64,000 bases of DNA from Schizophyllum amplum. Its lineage: Eukaryota; Basidiomycota; Agaricomycetes; Agaricales; Schizophyllaceae. Both the position numbers and the translations under genes were made by a program. Position 1 is the stretch's first letter; each line of letters opens with the position of its first letter. The notes beneath the pieces are model-generated. The model was not told the origin of the DNA and made no database searches. It saw nothing but the letters and a program-made list of their open reading frames with translations. The stretch covers positions 682,001 to 746,000 of the forward strand of contig VDMD01000001.1 in the NCBI GenBank assembly GCA_007026445.1, read 5' to 3'. Positions 20,555 to 32,918 of the stretch are shown piece after piece.

Positions 20555-22503
20555 ATGGGTCGAAGACGATGGCTACTTGTGCTGGCACTCCTCTTGGCGC
20601 TTTTCGTCGCAGTGGCGAAGGCAGACGACGACAACGACGACGACGATGATAGCTACGAGGCCGACGAGTGCGTTCCACCACACATATATCCGAGCTTCAG
20701 CTGACAATAACGCAGGTACTCAACAGACCCGTACCTCCAGTACCGCCCGCCCTTCCCCCGCTCCCTCCCCGTACAAATTCTTGTCACTGGCGTCGTGTTC
20801 ACCTTAGTGGCGGTCCTCTTCATCCATCTCATCTTTACCGCGACATACCACTGGTCATTGGCGCCCGTGAACTACGTGCTGCAGGTCTCGGGCGTGACGA
20901 CGCTGCTCATATCCCTCATCGCAACACTACACGTCGTCCTGCAGGCGACGATCGACGAGAGCAAGCAGTGGCCATATATGCTCAGTTACATTGCTGTCAA
21001 TGTGCCGCCACTGGACCTGTCCATAGGCAACGATGCCGCGGAGGATTCGGGATGGACTCTGCCAGAGCGGGCGACGTGGCTCGTGATGAATGCGTTTACG
21101 TCTGCTTTGATCCAGGTGCATCTATATGACCTCTGGGTATCGAAGAACTTACTCATTGTCGACGCAGATTACGCACATACAGTTCCTCACGCTCTTATTC
21201 CCCTCGCGTCTGGAGGCACGCATGATCCTTTTCTTACTCGGTACATCTGGCTGTCCGCGTAAATACCGCTTCTAACCCTACCATAGGACCCATGGCCGTC
21301 GTCGCCTCCGTCATGCAGCTCGTCCCCATCAGCCAAAACATCAAGGTCACCGACATCGCATCCGCCATTCGCAACGTCTGTAACGCAACTCTCTCCCTCC
21401 TATTCACCGCCTCCCTCTTCATCTGGGGCCTCCTCGTCAATCGCAAACAGGCGTGGCGGACAGACGGCGGCACTGCGGCCTTCGGTGCCGCCGCGCTCAC
21501 GCTCGCCATCGTGCAGACTGGGCTCAACATCCTCTACGTCCCCCGCGAAGAAGAGTACGTCTGGTTGCCCGGCCTCATCTGGGCCGTCATCCTCTGGCAA
21601 TCCTTCCTCGGCTGGTGGTGGTGGGTTGGCGCGGGCAGCGGGTCCGGCCTGCGCGGACAGGACGAGGTCGAGGAGATGGAGCGGCGGGAGCGCAAACGCG
21701 CGAAGCGCGAGCTGCGCCGGCAGGAAGCGCGCGTCCGACGGGAGGACCACAAAGCGCGCGCGCGCACCGTATGGCGGGGCGTCTCCGGCGTCTTCGGGCC
21801 CGCACAACAGTCGCCCTCGCCCCTGCACGACCCAAGCCGCTCCGGGGAGGAGCACGATCCGGAACACCCCAGCGAGGAGCCATCAGGATCACCCGAGAGC
21901 ACGGTGTCGAGCGGCTCGACGGGCTCGCTCGTGCTGCCGCGGATCTTCCCTAAAACGGTGCACCGCTGGTTCGCGCGGCTGCGGCACGCGCACACGGCGG
22001 CGGCGCGCGCGCAGGCGAAGGAGCGCATCGAGCGCATCCGCGAGATGGAGCGCGCAAGGATTGTGGATGCGGAAAGGCGCGGGTTCGGCGTTGGGCGGCT
22101 GCCGTGGCGGACGTCGGCGCCGACGTCGCTGCGGCGGTCGTTCGAGGACGAGGAGCCCAAGTCGTCGGGGGATGACGAGCCTAGGTCCTCGGGCGAGGAT
22201 GAGGGTCCGGTGAGCGACGGGGGACTCGTTCCCCGCGATGGAGCCGGTAGCCGGCAGGGAGCCAGCAGCCGAGAGGCGCCAAGGATGGATGGCGAGGCCG
22301 ACACTTCAGAGGGACGTGCGCGAAGACGAAGTCCGCACGCCAACGAGGAGGAGGAGGAACAGCGTCGGCGGCGGGCATCCATGTCGCCTCCGACGATCGA
22401 GAACGTGAATGTGGGCGCGCCAGAGCCCGAGCCGGCGCGGCGGTCGATGTGGTGGTGGGGGCCGCTTGGGCGGTGGCGCTTGCAGGACAAGACTGTGTAT
22501 TAG
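20555..22503 (+). CDS. Large polytopic membrane protein with charged C-terminal tail
   Basis: Exons 20555-20667, 20716-21115, 21168-21240 and 21287-22503 give 600 aa. A signal-like start (RRRWLLVLALLLALFVAVAK) is followed by an Asp-rich run (DDDNDDDDD). Helices include LVTGVVFTLVAVLFIHLIFT, VTTLLISLIATLHVVL, FLTLLFPSR, GPMAVVASVMQLVPI, LSLLFTASLFIWGLLV, TAAFGAAALTLAIVQTGLNI and LIWAVILWQSFLGWWWWVGA, about seven in all. The last ~250 residues are a cytosolic tail rich in Arg/Glu with a predicted coiled coil (EMERRERKRAKRELRRQEAR) and disordered Ser/Pro and acidic stretches, ending RWRLQDKTVY. Not a recognised enzyme. Start 20555 chosen because it opens the hydrophobic leader. Confidence 0.75.
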
Positions 22504-22850
22504 TATGGGATGCCATGGTATCTATCTGCGTGTAAATGTATGAACAAATTGCTTTTTGGTGGCAGGCCGATTGCATGGATGGGCTGCTGAGTCGGGCTGA
22601 GAGGCTCTACAGACCATTGTCATAGGAGGTCAGCTACAAGGGTTTCAGGTAATGCAGGGAGTACCTCCGCATTACCGACTGCAGGCGACTGGTACGATAT
22701 AGTGACCTAGCAGCCGCGGTCATAAATTAGAGTCAATGTAGGGATCAACAAGGATCAACATGTAACAACTCACGCCTGCCCACGTGCCCCTCCGCCCAGA
22801 ATGTTATCCCAAACTTCCATATCTTCTAGGCCGCCCTCTTCCTCTACCAT
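22504..22850 (+). promoter_or_regulatory. 3' flank of the membrane gene and upstream region of U6 copy 2
   Basis: No gene. The last ~70 bp (about 22790-22850) match the upstream region of U6 copy 1 (AATGTTATCCCAAACTTCCA and GGCCGCCCTCTTCCTCTAC blocks), a candidate Pol III promoter. Confidence 0.45.
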
Positions 22851-22964
22851 GTCCCCTTCGGGGTGACATACGAAAAATTTGGAACGATACAGAGAAGATT
22901 AGCATGGCCCCTGCACAAGGATGACACGCTTTTCCGGAGTGGTAGACCTACGGGTCTCAATATT
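22851..22964 (+). ncRNA. U6 spliceosomal RNA, copy 2
   Basis: GTCCCC-TTCG-GGG stem-loop, GATACAGAGAAGATTAGCAT and GGCCCCTGCACAAGGATGAC as in other U6 RNAs. Identical to copy 3 over the RNA body and tail and one base different from copy 1. Downstream, about 45 bp also resemble the region after copy 1, so copies 1 and 2 share both flanks. A TTTT stretch follows ACACGC, then a perfect AGACC-TACG-GGTCT hairpin. 3' end estimated. Confidence 0.9.
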
Positions 22965-22970
22965 TATGCA

Positions 22971-23889
22971 CTTCCCACCTACGAAGGCCTCAACCGCGAT
23001 GACAGCAGTCTGAGCGCTGGCTTACTCTTTTTACATGATAGGATACTACGCGTATATGTTGTTCACAAACATCGCATTGACCGAGGGCGCGTAGGTAGAC
23101 ACCGAATGGAAACATCTCAACATGTAGTTATAACATTGTCCGGAATCCTATACACAGCAGTACATAAGTATTGCATACAACTCTGTCAGTAAGGCCGAGA
23201 GGTGCGAAATGCCCCATCTCACCGTTCCGCTGCAGGTCTAAGACGTCGAAGATTGGGATAGAGGGGCAGTCGGATTCTTCCGCGAAAGAACGTCTCGGTG
23301 CGTGCTGACTGTCTTAGTGCAGCTCGGTGTCGGTTGACAGGCCTCAGAGAAGCTGCAGCCAGATGTCCGCAGGTGTGTTGCACTTCACAATCGCGAAAAT
23401 TATAATTGCTGCAGAGGATAAATCGGCCACAATGCTTGATGTCGCTGCTTTCGAATTCCGGTGGGAACATCTCAACTCAACGGTTAGTCGCTGCAGAGAC
23501 GGCACGCGTGCCCAGTTGCGGATGCTCTGAGTTGACTGCCCTAAGAGAGAGGCCTTCAGCTTCGACAACATGACAGACCCAACATGAGGCCTATCAAGTT
23601 CGGGCTGCTCATTGAATATCAGCCCATTTTGCAAGTCAAAGAGCGCAGTGAGATCGTATCCTTTGCTATAGCATGTTCCATGGGCAAAATGAAGATGTTC
23701 CCGCATCTAAGCATTATTATAGCGATATGGTAAGTGGCGTAAGGGGTGGTTCGTCGCAGGCCGCAGTCTCTTCGAGCACGCCGTGGTCTGGGGGCTCTAC
23801 GGGCGGCGGACCGCGGTCGCCAGAAGCGGGGCGACTCAGCCATGTGAGATGGCAAGGGAGAGAACGTATTGGTGCGTCGCAGAGCATGA
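22971..23889. other. Intergenic, no convincing gene
   Basis: Open frames are short. One 120-residue minus-strand frame (23344-23706) has an even composition but no recognisable domain, start context or homologous neighbour. Confidence 0.3.
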
Positions 23890-24683
23890 TCAATCCTCAC
23901 TGTGAGGAAACGTTAGTGAATATCGTCCGGTGCAGGGACGGAAAACGCACTCTGCTGGTTCCTTCCGCAAGTACATGTCGATAGCAGCTGAGAATCCAGC
24001 GAATGCAACACCTCCCATGAACGCTGCCTTCGGCCCTGAGTTGCGCGCTAGTACGCCGCCCGCGACGAATCCCGCGGCCACGGAGTTCGTGAGGTCGTTC
24101 TTCGCGCGATACTGTGCTCGTCTATCAGCATCCGACGTTGCAAGAGGTATACGAACTACGCACCGACTCGATCACACATTCAATGCCTGCGTAGAGGGCG
24201 CCGACCTTCGCGAAGCCCTTACCGGACGTCCATGCTGACTTGGCCATGTCCTTCATGATCGCCCCCGCGCGCTGATTTCGCCCGAGCGACTCGTGTTGTG
24301 CTCGAAGCACCGGGTCATCGTAGGCGAAACTGGTCGAAAGCATGGAGAAGAACATGCCGATTGCCAGACCTGTAGGTGGTCAGCGTGTGCAGAGACGCGG
24401 GTGTCATGGTAAATGGCAACGGATGCAAATTGAAGTACAGCAGAACAAGCGAGGGGGCCGACGAGTGATACTCAGGCAAGACAAAGAGAATAGCAAACGC
24501 ACCTCCGGCACCTGCCAACACGGTCTTCACCGCGCAGGACTCCTGGACACGTTCTATTGTCCGGTTCATCTTCTGCTGCTCCATCATCACTTGTCGGTCA
24601 TCCTCTGTGTAGCCTGGCGGAAGGGGCTCCTTCCCCGGCATAAAATATGGCGGCAGCAGCCGCGGGTCGATTTCGAGAGGCAT
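23890..24683 (-). CDS. TIM22: Mitochondrial inner-membrane translocase subunit TIM22
   Basis: Exons complement(23890-23899, 23951-24111, 24164-24369, 24503-24683) give 185 aa. TIM22 is the channel subunit of the carrier translocase that inserts multipass proteins into the mitochondrial inner membrane. The N-terminus [20 protein letters not shown] is hydrophilic. The Tim17/22/23 fold follows: [20 protein letters not shown], then [57 protein letters not shown] and [20 protein letters not shown]. The conserved cysteine pair (SCAV and ECVIE) is present. The last exon is only 10 nt; splicing it yields the end KEPADED, whereas reading through would add about 20 unrelated residues. Start 24683 is the first ATG giving the family N-terminus. 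Confidence 0.93.
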
Positions 24684-24949
24684 CGCTGGACGCGTAGCGC
24701 GACGGCAGGAACGAAAAGGCCGATCGTCTGCGGGTCTTCGGGCCGGACTGACTGACGCTTCGTCGCTTGAGACTCGCTTCAAGCCGCGGTTGGGTTTCTG
24801 GTTTGCTGGCACTGGGCAGGCTGAGGATGCGGTGACTATTCCAGGCATTGTGACCGCAAACAGAAATACAGTGACGGGGTCTACTGGATACAAAGGTTTT
24901 GTAGCACTATACATATGCAGTAATCGAGTCATGGAAGATGAGCCAAACC

Positions 24950-26283
24950 TCACGAACAACCCCCGAGCTTTGTGGACAACTCCTCCAGCTCCTGCGGAGT
25001 CAGTGCTAGCCTCTCGGGCGCACCTCCCCTGTCTCTCTGCACAGAAATCCATTTGCGCAGTTTTTCTCCTGATGCGGAGGGCAGGGGCTGCCGAAGGAGG
25101 ACAGTATAGGTGTGCAATATCCTGTTGAGGGGGTTGTCAGTACTCTAGTCAAGGCCTCCTCGGACGACAGAAGGTATCGACCAAAAAGCAGGCGGGTAAA
25201 CATCGAAACTTACCTCACGCATCCCTCCACAAAGTCTAAGTCCTCCTCCGCCTCGTCACCGTCCACGCCTGACGGAACAGGGTTTACAAGTCCGTCCACA
25301 ACCGAGTCGACGATCCTATGCTCCGCAAGTGCCGCCCGCGTCAGCGGCGAAGTCGCCTTGCGGTCCGGATCCGCCAGCGCCGAAGCGTGTGAGTTGGGGT
25401 GCGGTGCGGCGCTCGGTGGGGGCTCCGTGTGCAACCGCGAGTCCGCCTCACTCGCGTCCGTCGCGGTAACGGCCGTGCTTCCGCTGCCCCCGACCGCGAC
25501 ATCTCCTTGCGGAACGAGCAGCGCGTTTAGCAGGAAGATGGTTTTCCGCCGCACGGCACGGTCGGGGTCGTTTAGGGCGTCGCGGAGGGCGGCCCACCCT
25601 GCGCCCTCGTCGTCACCCAGCGCGCGGACGACAGGCGCGTTGTGCTTGATGAGGCCGGAGAGCGTGTAGATGACTTTGGAGCGGAGCTTCGCGGAGGAGT
25701 TCGGTGCGGCGGGGGAGAGGTATCCGAGGAGAGCGGGAAGGGGATCGAGTTTAGAGTACTGAGCGGCGGTCAGAACGGCGACGAGAGGGGGAAGAAACGA
25801 CTCACAGAGTCCTGCGCGGAAGGGTTGTTCTGTAGGGCGGTGCCTACGACCCATAGAGTCTGCAAGACGACAGGGGAGGGCGTGTCCGCCGCTGTAAGCA
25901 GCGAGTGCAGCGGTGCCCAGAGGTTCAGCTTCTCGAGATCTGCTCGTCGATTAGTACACCATTAACCTCAACCAACATGGTATACGCACTATTGGCATTG
26001 TCGATCAGCTCTATGAGCTACATACGCAAGCGTCAGAACAGAAGCCGATCGCGAAAACAATGGGACACACCATCTCGAGGTGATCGAGCGCGTCGACGCG
26101 CTCATCGTCGCTCCTGCTCGCGTCGGTCGCCACCTGTACGTCCTCCTTCATCAGCTCGCTGTCCGGCCGCCCGAGGATGTGGTCTATGATGCCGGGGTCG
26201 AGCGCCTGAGGTGGTGGGCGCGGCGGTTGCGCGCCATCGCTCGCGGGCGTGTTTGCGATGGACCATCGAAGAAGGCTTTCCAT
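24950..26283 (-). CDS. FES1: Hsp70 nucleotide exchange factor FES1
   Basis: FES1 is an armadillo-repeat factor that binds cytosolic Hsp70 and releases ADP. The start at 26283 reads MESLLRWSIANTPASDGAQP with the family MExLLxWSIANS signature. DPGIIDHILGRPDSELMKED follows, then an exon ending IDNAN joined to NLEKLNLWAPLHSLL, and the armadillo block LQTLWVVGTALQNNPSAQDS, AKLRSKVIYTLSGLIKHNAP and DPDRAVRRKTIFLLNALLV. A Ser/Ala/Pro-rich insertion (about 25330-25480) breaks the last repeats. The C-terminal exon reads SGEKLRKWISVQRDRG, then LALTPQELEELSTKLGGCS and stops at 24950. Several introns. TIM22 lies just downstream on the same strand (267 bp). Confidence 0.9.
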
Positions 26284-27199
26284 TTTGCGTTTCTTGGTTC
26301 AGTTGCCTCGTTACAACTAAGGCGGATGTGGAAGGAAGAAGAAGGATGTTGTCTGCGTCCAGTGAAGAGACATATTGACTCTTGGGGAACCCAGCGCGAT
26401 CTGGAAGCGCGCAGAAACGCGTGGAAGTTTTGTGGCGTGTGAATTTGTACGGGCCGGTGGACCGCCCTTCCCTTGTTCGTTTTAATTTCTGAAGTCAACT
26501 CTTGGACTCGACCAGGCATGTTTTGCTGCGTATATGAGCCCGGCGTCGCACCTCCGCACAACAACTCGGTCAAATCTACGCTCTAGGCTTTTTTTGCTGT
26601 GAGAAGAACCATCAGTCGAGCCAAGTTGTCGGAGGCGGCTGAAGCAAGCAATGGCCGTCCACAACTTCGACTTGAAGCCCACCCAAGTCATCTGCTCCTG
26701 TCTTCTTGAACCCCTGCCACATCTCAGCTACTATTTGCCAGTCTGACGATCCATCGGGCTATTAGCACATGAAGCACTGGTCGCCGGCTGGATCGGGATA
26801 CGTCCTTCTCAGGAATCGGCCCGCCTCCCATCCTCTGTGGCCCACCCTGAGCGTACCCCGAGGCCGCATACACTCAGAGCGCTCAATAACAACAAGGAAC
26901 TCCATGCCGCACAGTGACTCGAATTCAGGCGTTCTCCCGAGATCTTATTGGAACCCCTCATGGACACGACTGCCTAGTACGGTTGCAATCCCCGATGCAT
27001 TCGATACTGCATGATCGTCGGTCTCGGCGCCCTCGCGCACTCAGGTAATACGGAGAGCTCAAACAATGCCAAGGACACTCCGGGCGGTATAAGTGAGAGC
27101 GGGGAGACAAGTCGCAAATCCTTTCCCTTCGCGCGCCGACATCCCCCCCATCTCACACTTCTTCTCCTCTTCTTCCCTTCGTGTGACCGGAGCCACCCT
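26284..27199. other. Intergenic region between FES1 and the Zn2Cys6 gene
   Basis: Divergent promoters are expected here. No exon-like frame with a recognisable product; short frames on both strands look random. Confidence 0.4.
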
Positions 27200-29870
27200 A
27201 TGTCCGACGCCCTCCCGAAGAACAGTGGGCCTATTGCTTGTGCGGAATGTCGCCGGAGCAAGCTCAAATGCGACCGGTGCGTGTGTGCTCAAATAGGCAG
27301 GCCTGCAGGCGCGCATGCCCCATCCGATTCGGGACACTGAACATATATCATCGCAGCGTCTTCCCATGTCGGACGTGTATCAAGTATGCAGCCCATTCCT
27401 ACTGCCGTGCTGCGGAAGATCGTGCTGATGAGCGTCTCGAGGCGGGGCTACGAGCATCTCTGTCCGGACGGTGCGTGTTATCTCCTTGTATTCCTCCCTT
27501 CATCCCCTCCTGTCGAAGGATATGCTAATTTTGTGGCATAATCTACAGGCACAGGCGCACCAAAGCTTAGCACGTCTAGTCGGTGAGTTCTTCCTGCGCT
27601 ATCGTTCGTGGGCGGTGTTACTGAGCGCGGCGCAGGGCTCTTAAGGAGACAGTATTTGAGCTTGAAAGAGAGGGGGAAGCGCTTGAAGCGCGCGTCAAGC
27701 AGCTCGAAGACGCGTTACAGGAAGCAGAGGGGAAGAAGGCCGCCTCCAAGTCAAACCGCACGCTAGGGCGGAGGGACGAGATGGGCTACCTCTGCGACGC
27801 CGTTCATAGCATGCGCATCGGTGACGAAGTCTCACACCACGCCCAGGTATGTATCAGTCGCCAGAATAACAGATAAGCACATACTAACGTATCTTCGAAG
27901 AGCTCGCAGAAAGAGGAGCAGAGGCCGGTCACCGCAGACAACGCAGCCTCGGATGTCATTTCTGATAAGACCCTGTGGAGTCTTCCTCAGGAGATTGTCC
28001 ACCTGAGCAACACTTTCCCGGTCGCGAAGGCCAGGATGACCTGCTCTCTGGAGCTGCTCGTCAATTTCCTACCCGAAGAACAAGAAGCTCGGCGCTTCGC
28101 GCGCAACTACTACAGCACCGCTCCATCGATGTACGTCCGAATCTCATAACTTCGCTTGGAGGTCTCTCCATCATATCTGACTTCCTCACCCAGATACAAC
28201 TCCATCCCCGAGTCCATTTTCATGGCCAAAGTCTTCGGCCCCATCTACGACTGCGATTACTCACAGCAAGACTTTACTCGACCTGCCTCCACAATCTGCC
28301 CCGCGTCCTCCGCCCACCGCCTCTCCGTTCTCTTTACCATCTGCGCCATTGCCGCCATGCAGGACGAGTTCGACCCACAGCACCGGCACAAGTCGCACTT
28401 TTACCAGACCCTGGGCCGTGCGGCGTTTGCGGCGCTCCCGGTGTCGAGCGGTGCGTCGGCGCTGACGATTGATGCGCTGCTGCTGCAGACGCAGCTGCCG
28501 TTCAGCATGTTCGATCAGACGGTGTGGAACGAATGCGGGATTTTGTTGGGGGTCTGCAGGCAATTGATCACGGCGGTGAGTAGGCGGCAGTGGGTGTTTG
28601 ACTTGTGCTAAAGCTGATGGAATTAGTAGAGCGGTATGCGTGAGTGGATGGTCGGAGGCGAACGTACAGCGGATGCTGATACTCATTTCTTCTTCCCAGA
28701 CCGCGATCTGCGGCATTTCTCCCAAGACGAGATCGAGGAGCGAAGACGCGCCTTCTGGCAGTACTACTTCGTCGAGAGCGCTCACGTTCGTGCTCGCTGT
28801 GCTTTTGGTTGCTCTCTTTCACTGACATGGACGACGAACAGTGCCTGGAACACGGGAACTTCCCTTCCTTCGCAAATGGGAACCTCGAGACGCCATTCCC
28901 TCCTGATTACGAGCCAGTGACGCTGCCGTCGGGGCACGTCGAGTTGAGCTGTCAGTGCCTCTACTATTCTACTTTATCTCTTTCCTCGATGGTATTCGGA
29001 ACTGACTCAACATTCCAGTCGACGCCTGGAAAGTCCGCTTCACACACGCTTGCATTAGTCCCGGTCTCCGCCTTTGCACGTCCGGGAGGCCCCCGAACTA
29101 CGATATTCTGGTCCGAATGACAGAGCTCATTCATGCATTCGAAGTGCCTTTGCATCTGCGGTGCACGGCGGGGCCTGGAGAGGGCTTGTGCTACTTCAGT
29201 CGGCCACCGCCGTTTCGGTACTCGGACAATCCCAAGGTCGCTTTACAACAGTTCTTCGTGGTGAAGGGTCAACACATCCGTGCGTCATCATACCCTGATA
29301 TTGACCTTGTGTTACTGACGCCGTCGTATAGTGCTCACGATGATACATCGCCGGCGATTTATGCAAGCTGTCGACCGCGCGCAGAATAACGGCGAAGACG
29401 TCGATCCTGTGAAGCACGAATATGCCATGTCAGCCATCACGGTCTTCAACAGTGCGGTTATGCTTTTGCAGTCGATGAAGACGTTGCATGCGGCGCACGA
29501 AGAGGTTTTGCGCCGGTACTGGCGGTTGTGCTCGTCGCTTTATTTCGCTGGGATTGTGCGTCCGATCTCTCTCTTTATTTGTTTCTCTTGAGCGATGCGA
29601 TTTTACTTACGCTCGTTAGGTGGCTCTCACACGTATTGTCATCGAGCAGCCAATGTGCTTTTTGGCGCAAGAGGCGGTGAGGTGGCTTGAGGGCATGGTC
29701 CCTTTCTTTCAGGCGCGAGCGAGGGAGTCCGACGATAGCGACTCGCGCTCAGTCTCTGTAAGGACATCCCTGTCGAGTAATTGGTGGGTACACTGACATC
29801 GCCATAGGATATACTTGGGCAGGGCTTACACCGCGCACGTTATCGCATGCTCCAAAGGCACCAAAAGTAG
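27200..29870 (+). CDS. Zn(II)2Cys6 fungal transcription factor, copy 1
   Basis: The binuclear cluster is split by introns but splices in frame: CAECRRSKLKC, then DRVFPCRTCIKRGYEHLC (C-x2-C-x6-C-x5-C-x2-C-x8-C), followed by PDG and a coiled-coil linker (ETVFELEREGEALEARVKQL). The fungal-specific regulatory domain follows: LWSLPQEIVHLSNTFPVAKA, NSIPESIFMAKVFGPIYD, SAHRLSVLFTICAIAAMQDE, SHFYQTLGRAAFAALP, ALTIDALLLQTQLPFSMFD, WNECGILLGVCRQLITA, DEIEERRRAFWQYYFVES. Later exons give VHLLTMIHRRRFMQAVDR-like and HEEVLRRYWRLCSSLYF, ending MLQRHQK at 29870. About ten introns. Starts at 27200 (MSDALPKNSGPIACAECRRS). Binds DNA as a dimer; target genes unknown. Paralog of 32919-35520. Confidence 0.85.
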
Positions 29871-30283
29871 CAGAAGGAGCGACGGAATTTCATGTACTTG
29901 CTTATTACCTGATATCTCAATCTGCTAGTCTTGCCGCCAATCTATCGCGTCTGCCGTATTTTGAAGATGAATCCGAAGAGTTGTGTTGGCGAACTTCGAA
30001 CATGAATCGGACAGTGCCGGCATGCCACGCGATGGGTGCGGCGGGCGGCCGGGATCCCGACGTTGTTCGATTGTGGCGGTTGACTGTGAACAATGGCGAG
30101 CAACGGTCCTTCTTCTTCTACTCAACCGCCATGGGGCAGAGGTCCGCCGTTTCCCCGCTGCAGCCTCCGTAGCACAAGCTGATGAATGTTTCAACTTCTT
30201 CGTCGTCGCGCTTCCTCAAATCCATCCGCTTTGAATGAACCTGAATCTAATCGACCAATACTACAACACGAACCTTCACAGTT
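29871..30283. other. Intergenic region and unresolved first exon of the RCC1-PHD gene
   Basis: A short frame MNVSTSSSSRFLKSIRF near 30183 could be the leader of the next gene, but no donor joins it in frame to the exon at 30284. No other gene seen. Confidence 0.35.
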
Positions 30284-32674
30284 CTGATAACCGGCGGGAC
30301 CGACTGGTGCGCACGCGCTGAAGATGAGTGCAGTGGGTGGCGTGGCTGACTTATGTTCACAGGGCGAAACTCGGGCGAAAGGACAGAGTCAAGCCGGTGG
30401 AAGGAGTCGAGGCAGAGTGCGTGAATATTCCCTCGCTATGTGTTCCCCCGCTGACTAGACGCAGAAACCCTGACCTGCTGGAACCCCACATCCTGCGCTC
30501 GCTCGGCAATGTGCGTGCGGTGTCCGTGCACACGTCCTGCTGCAGCTGCCATAACGTAGTCATCGACGCCGACGGTGCGGCCTGGCTCTTCGGTCGCAAT
30601 GGCCACGGGCAGCTCGGCACCACCGGCGCTGCTGTCTCGGAGAACGCACCCCGCCGTCTGACACCAGGGGAATTGGGCGCCTCACCAAGGGCCCGCTTCA
30701 TTCACGCCGCCTGCGGCCGTCATCACACGCTCCTGGTCGCGGACGAGGGCCAGGTGTGGGCAGCGGGAGCGAACACGCTCGGTCAGGTGAGCGCGTTTCC
30801 TCGCGCATCCGTCCGTACATTGACCTTGTTTGTCTAGTGCGGGCAGGACGTCTGTCCGGAGATCAACAAGTTCAAGCGCGTATTCGTGCGCGACCGGCAG
30901 GACAATGACGAGCAAGTCGTCAAGGCTGCCGCTGGTATCACCTTCAGTGTTGTTCTCACCAAGTCTGGCAAACGTACGTTTCCGTCTTTTGTGTTGACCA
31001 TGTGCGATACTGACAGCTGCCTAGTATATGCCTTCGGAAGCGCGGAGAAGGGTCAATTAGGCAATGGTGATACGGGAGAACGGCTCGCGACAGGTCAACG
31101 TGTAGTCTTTGGCATTGAAACTGTACCGCGTATGTACACGTCGATTCTATCTCGCAAGTCAAGGAGGCTGACAGTTTGTGTGCTTCGTTCCCCTTGCTAT
31201 CATCACTTCTCGCTCGTCTATCTGCTTTGCCGCAATCGTGTTATCACAGTGCTCATCAGGGAGCTTGCCAATCGCACTATAGTTGATGTATCCGCCGGGC
31301 AGCAACACTGCATCGCAGTTGACGATACGGGGTGCGTGCTACTTCCCTTCTTGCACACGCGTACCACTCTGACTCTCTACAGTGTGGTCTTCGTCTGGGG
31401 ATACAACGGATATTGCCGTCTAGGACTTGGTGACCAGAAGGATCGTCTGAAGCCTGTTCCGGTGCCGCACGTACGTCGCCTCATCATATCAATCAATGCG
31501 GCGCTCATCGTTGGCTTGTAGTTTGCTGGTCCTAAGGAGATTACTATGGGTGCACTGGTGACTGCAGGCCCCAGTAGCAGCGCCGTAGTCGATCGGCAGG
31601 GCGTTTACTACATGGCGGGCAAGGTCAGTGAACTACACGTATGCTTTTCCGCTACGTCCGCTGAACATGATTGCTCTTAGTGGAAGAACAGTGGCGAAGG
31701 TATGTTTATAACATGGCAGCAGCGCCGATCAAGCTGCTTATGTCGGTCTCATAGGCTCTGTCGGCTCCCCTTGGACATCCTTCAAGTGCATCCAGGATAT
31801 TATGTACTAGTTTCTCTTGCTTCTCCGCCATCGCGGGATATTAGCTGATATTTTTCCACACAGGGCATGTAAAACAACGCACATATCAAGTGGTGGCGTG
31901 ACGCACTTTGCACTCACGCCCAACGACGAGGCAAGCCACGAGGGCAAGACAATGACCGTCTGCTGGGGGCAGAATGCCGCGAATGGTCAGTGGAAATGCC
32001 CTCTCACCGACTTTCTGAAGAGTAAGGTAGCACAATTATAACCTAACTAACGCCCCACTTTGCAGGCGAGCTCGGTCTGGGGCCGGAAGAAAACAAGAGC
32101 GCTACGAAACCAACAAAGAACAAACCGTTGCTTGGGCTGGATGTCATCGAGTACTTGATATCTTGCTTAGTTCTTCCGGAGCGAGGCTGACAATGTGACT
32201 TCAGCGTCGCCGCCGGACAGCACACCACGCTCATCATCGCACGACCCAGCGATGAGCTTTCGGAGCGACCAAGACATCCTATGGACGTCGACGCACCGGA
32301 GGGCTGCATGGGATGCGGGAAAGCGGATGACGATGATGAGCTCCTGGAATGCGAGAAGGTCGGCCTCGTTCATCCCCCGAGTATGTCTGACTTGCTCACT
32401 ATGCCTGCTTCATAATTTCCAGTGCGACGCTCCCTACCACCTCACCTGTCTGAGTCCGCCCCTCAGTGCGATCCCAGAGGGCGAGTGGTTCTGCCCGAAA
32501 TGCCTGGCAACGCCGGGCGCGCCCGTCGGCCGGTGGGCACAGCTGGCGGAAGCGCAGACAGGCGGGAAGCGCAAGGCGCCAGCGGATGACGGGGGTAAGC
32601 ATAGCGAGCACTGTTTTCAGTATGTGACGGTGAGCTAATATGCCCCTCCAGCATACAAGAAGCAACGTCAGTGA
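30284..32674 (+). CDS. RCC1-repeat protein with C-terminal PHD finger
   Basis: About ten exons. RCC1-type beta-propeller repeats are recognised by their glycine-rich cores: AWLFGRNGHGQLGTTG, IHAACGRHHTLLVADEGQVW with AAGANTLGQCG, VYAFGSAEKGQLGNGD, VDVSAGQQHCIAVDDTG, VFVWGYNGYCRLGLGDQKDR, TVCWGQNAANGELGLGP and VAAGQHTTLII. After the propeller comes a C4HC3 PHD finger: CMGCGKADDDDELLECEKC, then DAPYHLTCLSPPL and EGEWFCPKC, followed by a basic tail (GGKRKAPAD, then YKKQRQ-stop). PHD fingers read histone H3 tails and RCC1 propellers bind chromatin or partners, so a nuclear role is likely. The N-terminal exon with VLITGGTDWCARA starts near 30284 but the true start codon upstream is not resolved. 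The fusion is found in other agaricomycetes to my knowledge. Confidence 0.8.
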
Positions 32675-32918
32675 TGTACGACACCCGTGGGGGTCTGCAA
32701 GGGGATTGACAATGTGCGAGCATTGGCAAGAAGGCCCTGAAGAACTTCAGAGAGAATCATCATGTTTGCGGACGACGCTGGACGTGGCAGTCAGACTGAG
32801 ACAAATGGATATTGGGTACTTATCTGTGACCTGTTCCTACATGTATATGTTGTATATGGTGTATGCATGCGAATTTTCCTCGCCTGCTTCCTACATTACT
32901 GGGCGCGCGATGCTCTAC

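Noticed and set aside
21534..22490. 318-residue open frame on the minus strand opposite the large membrane protein
   Set aside because: It mirrors the GC-rich, Arg/Ser-rich tail of the real gene in another frame and has no domain.
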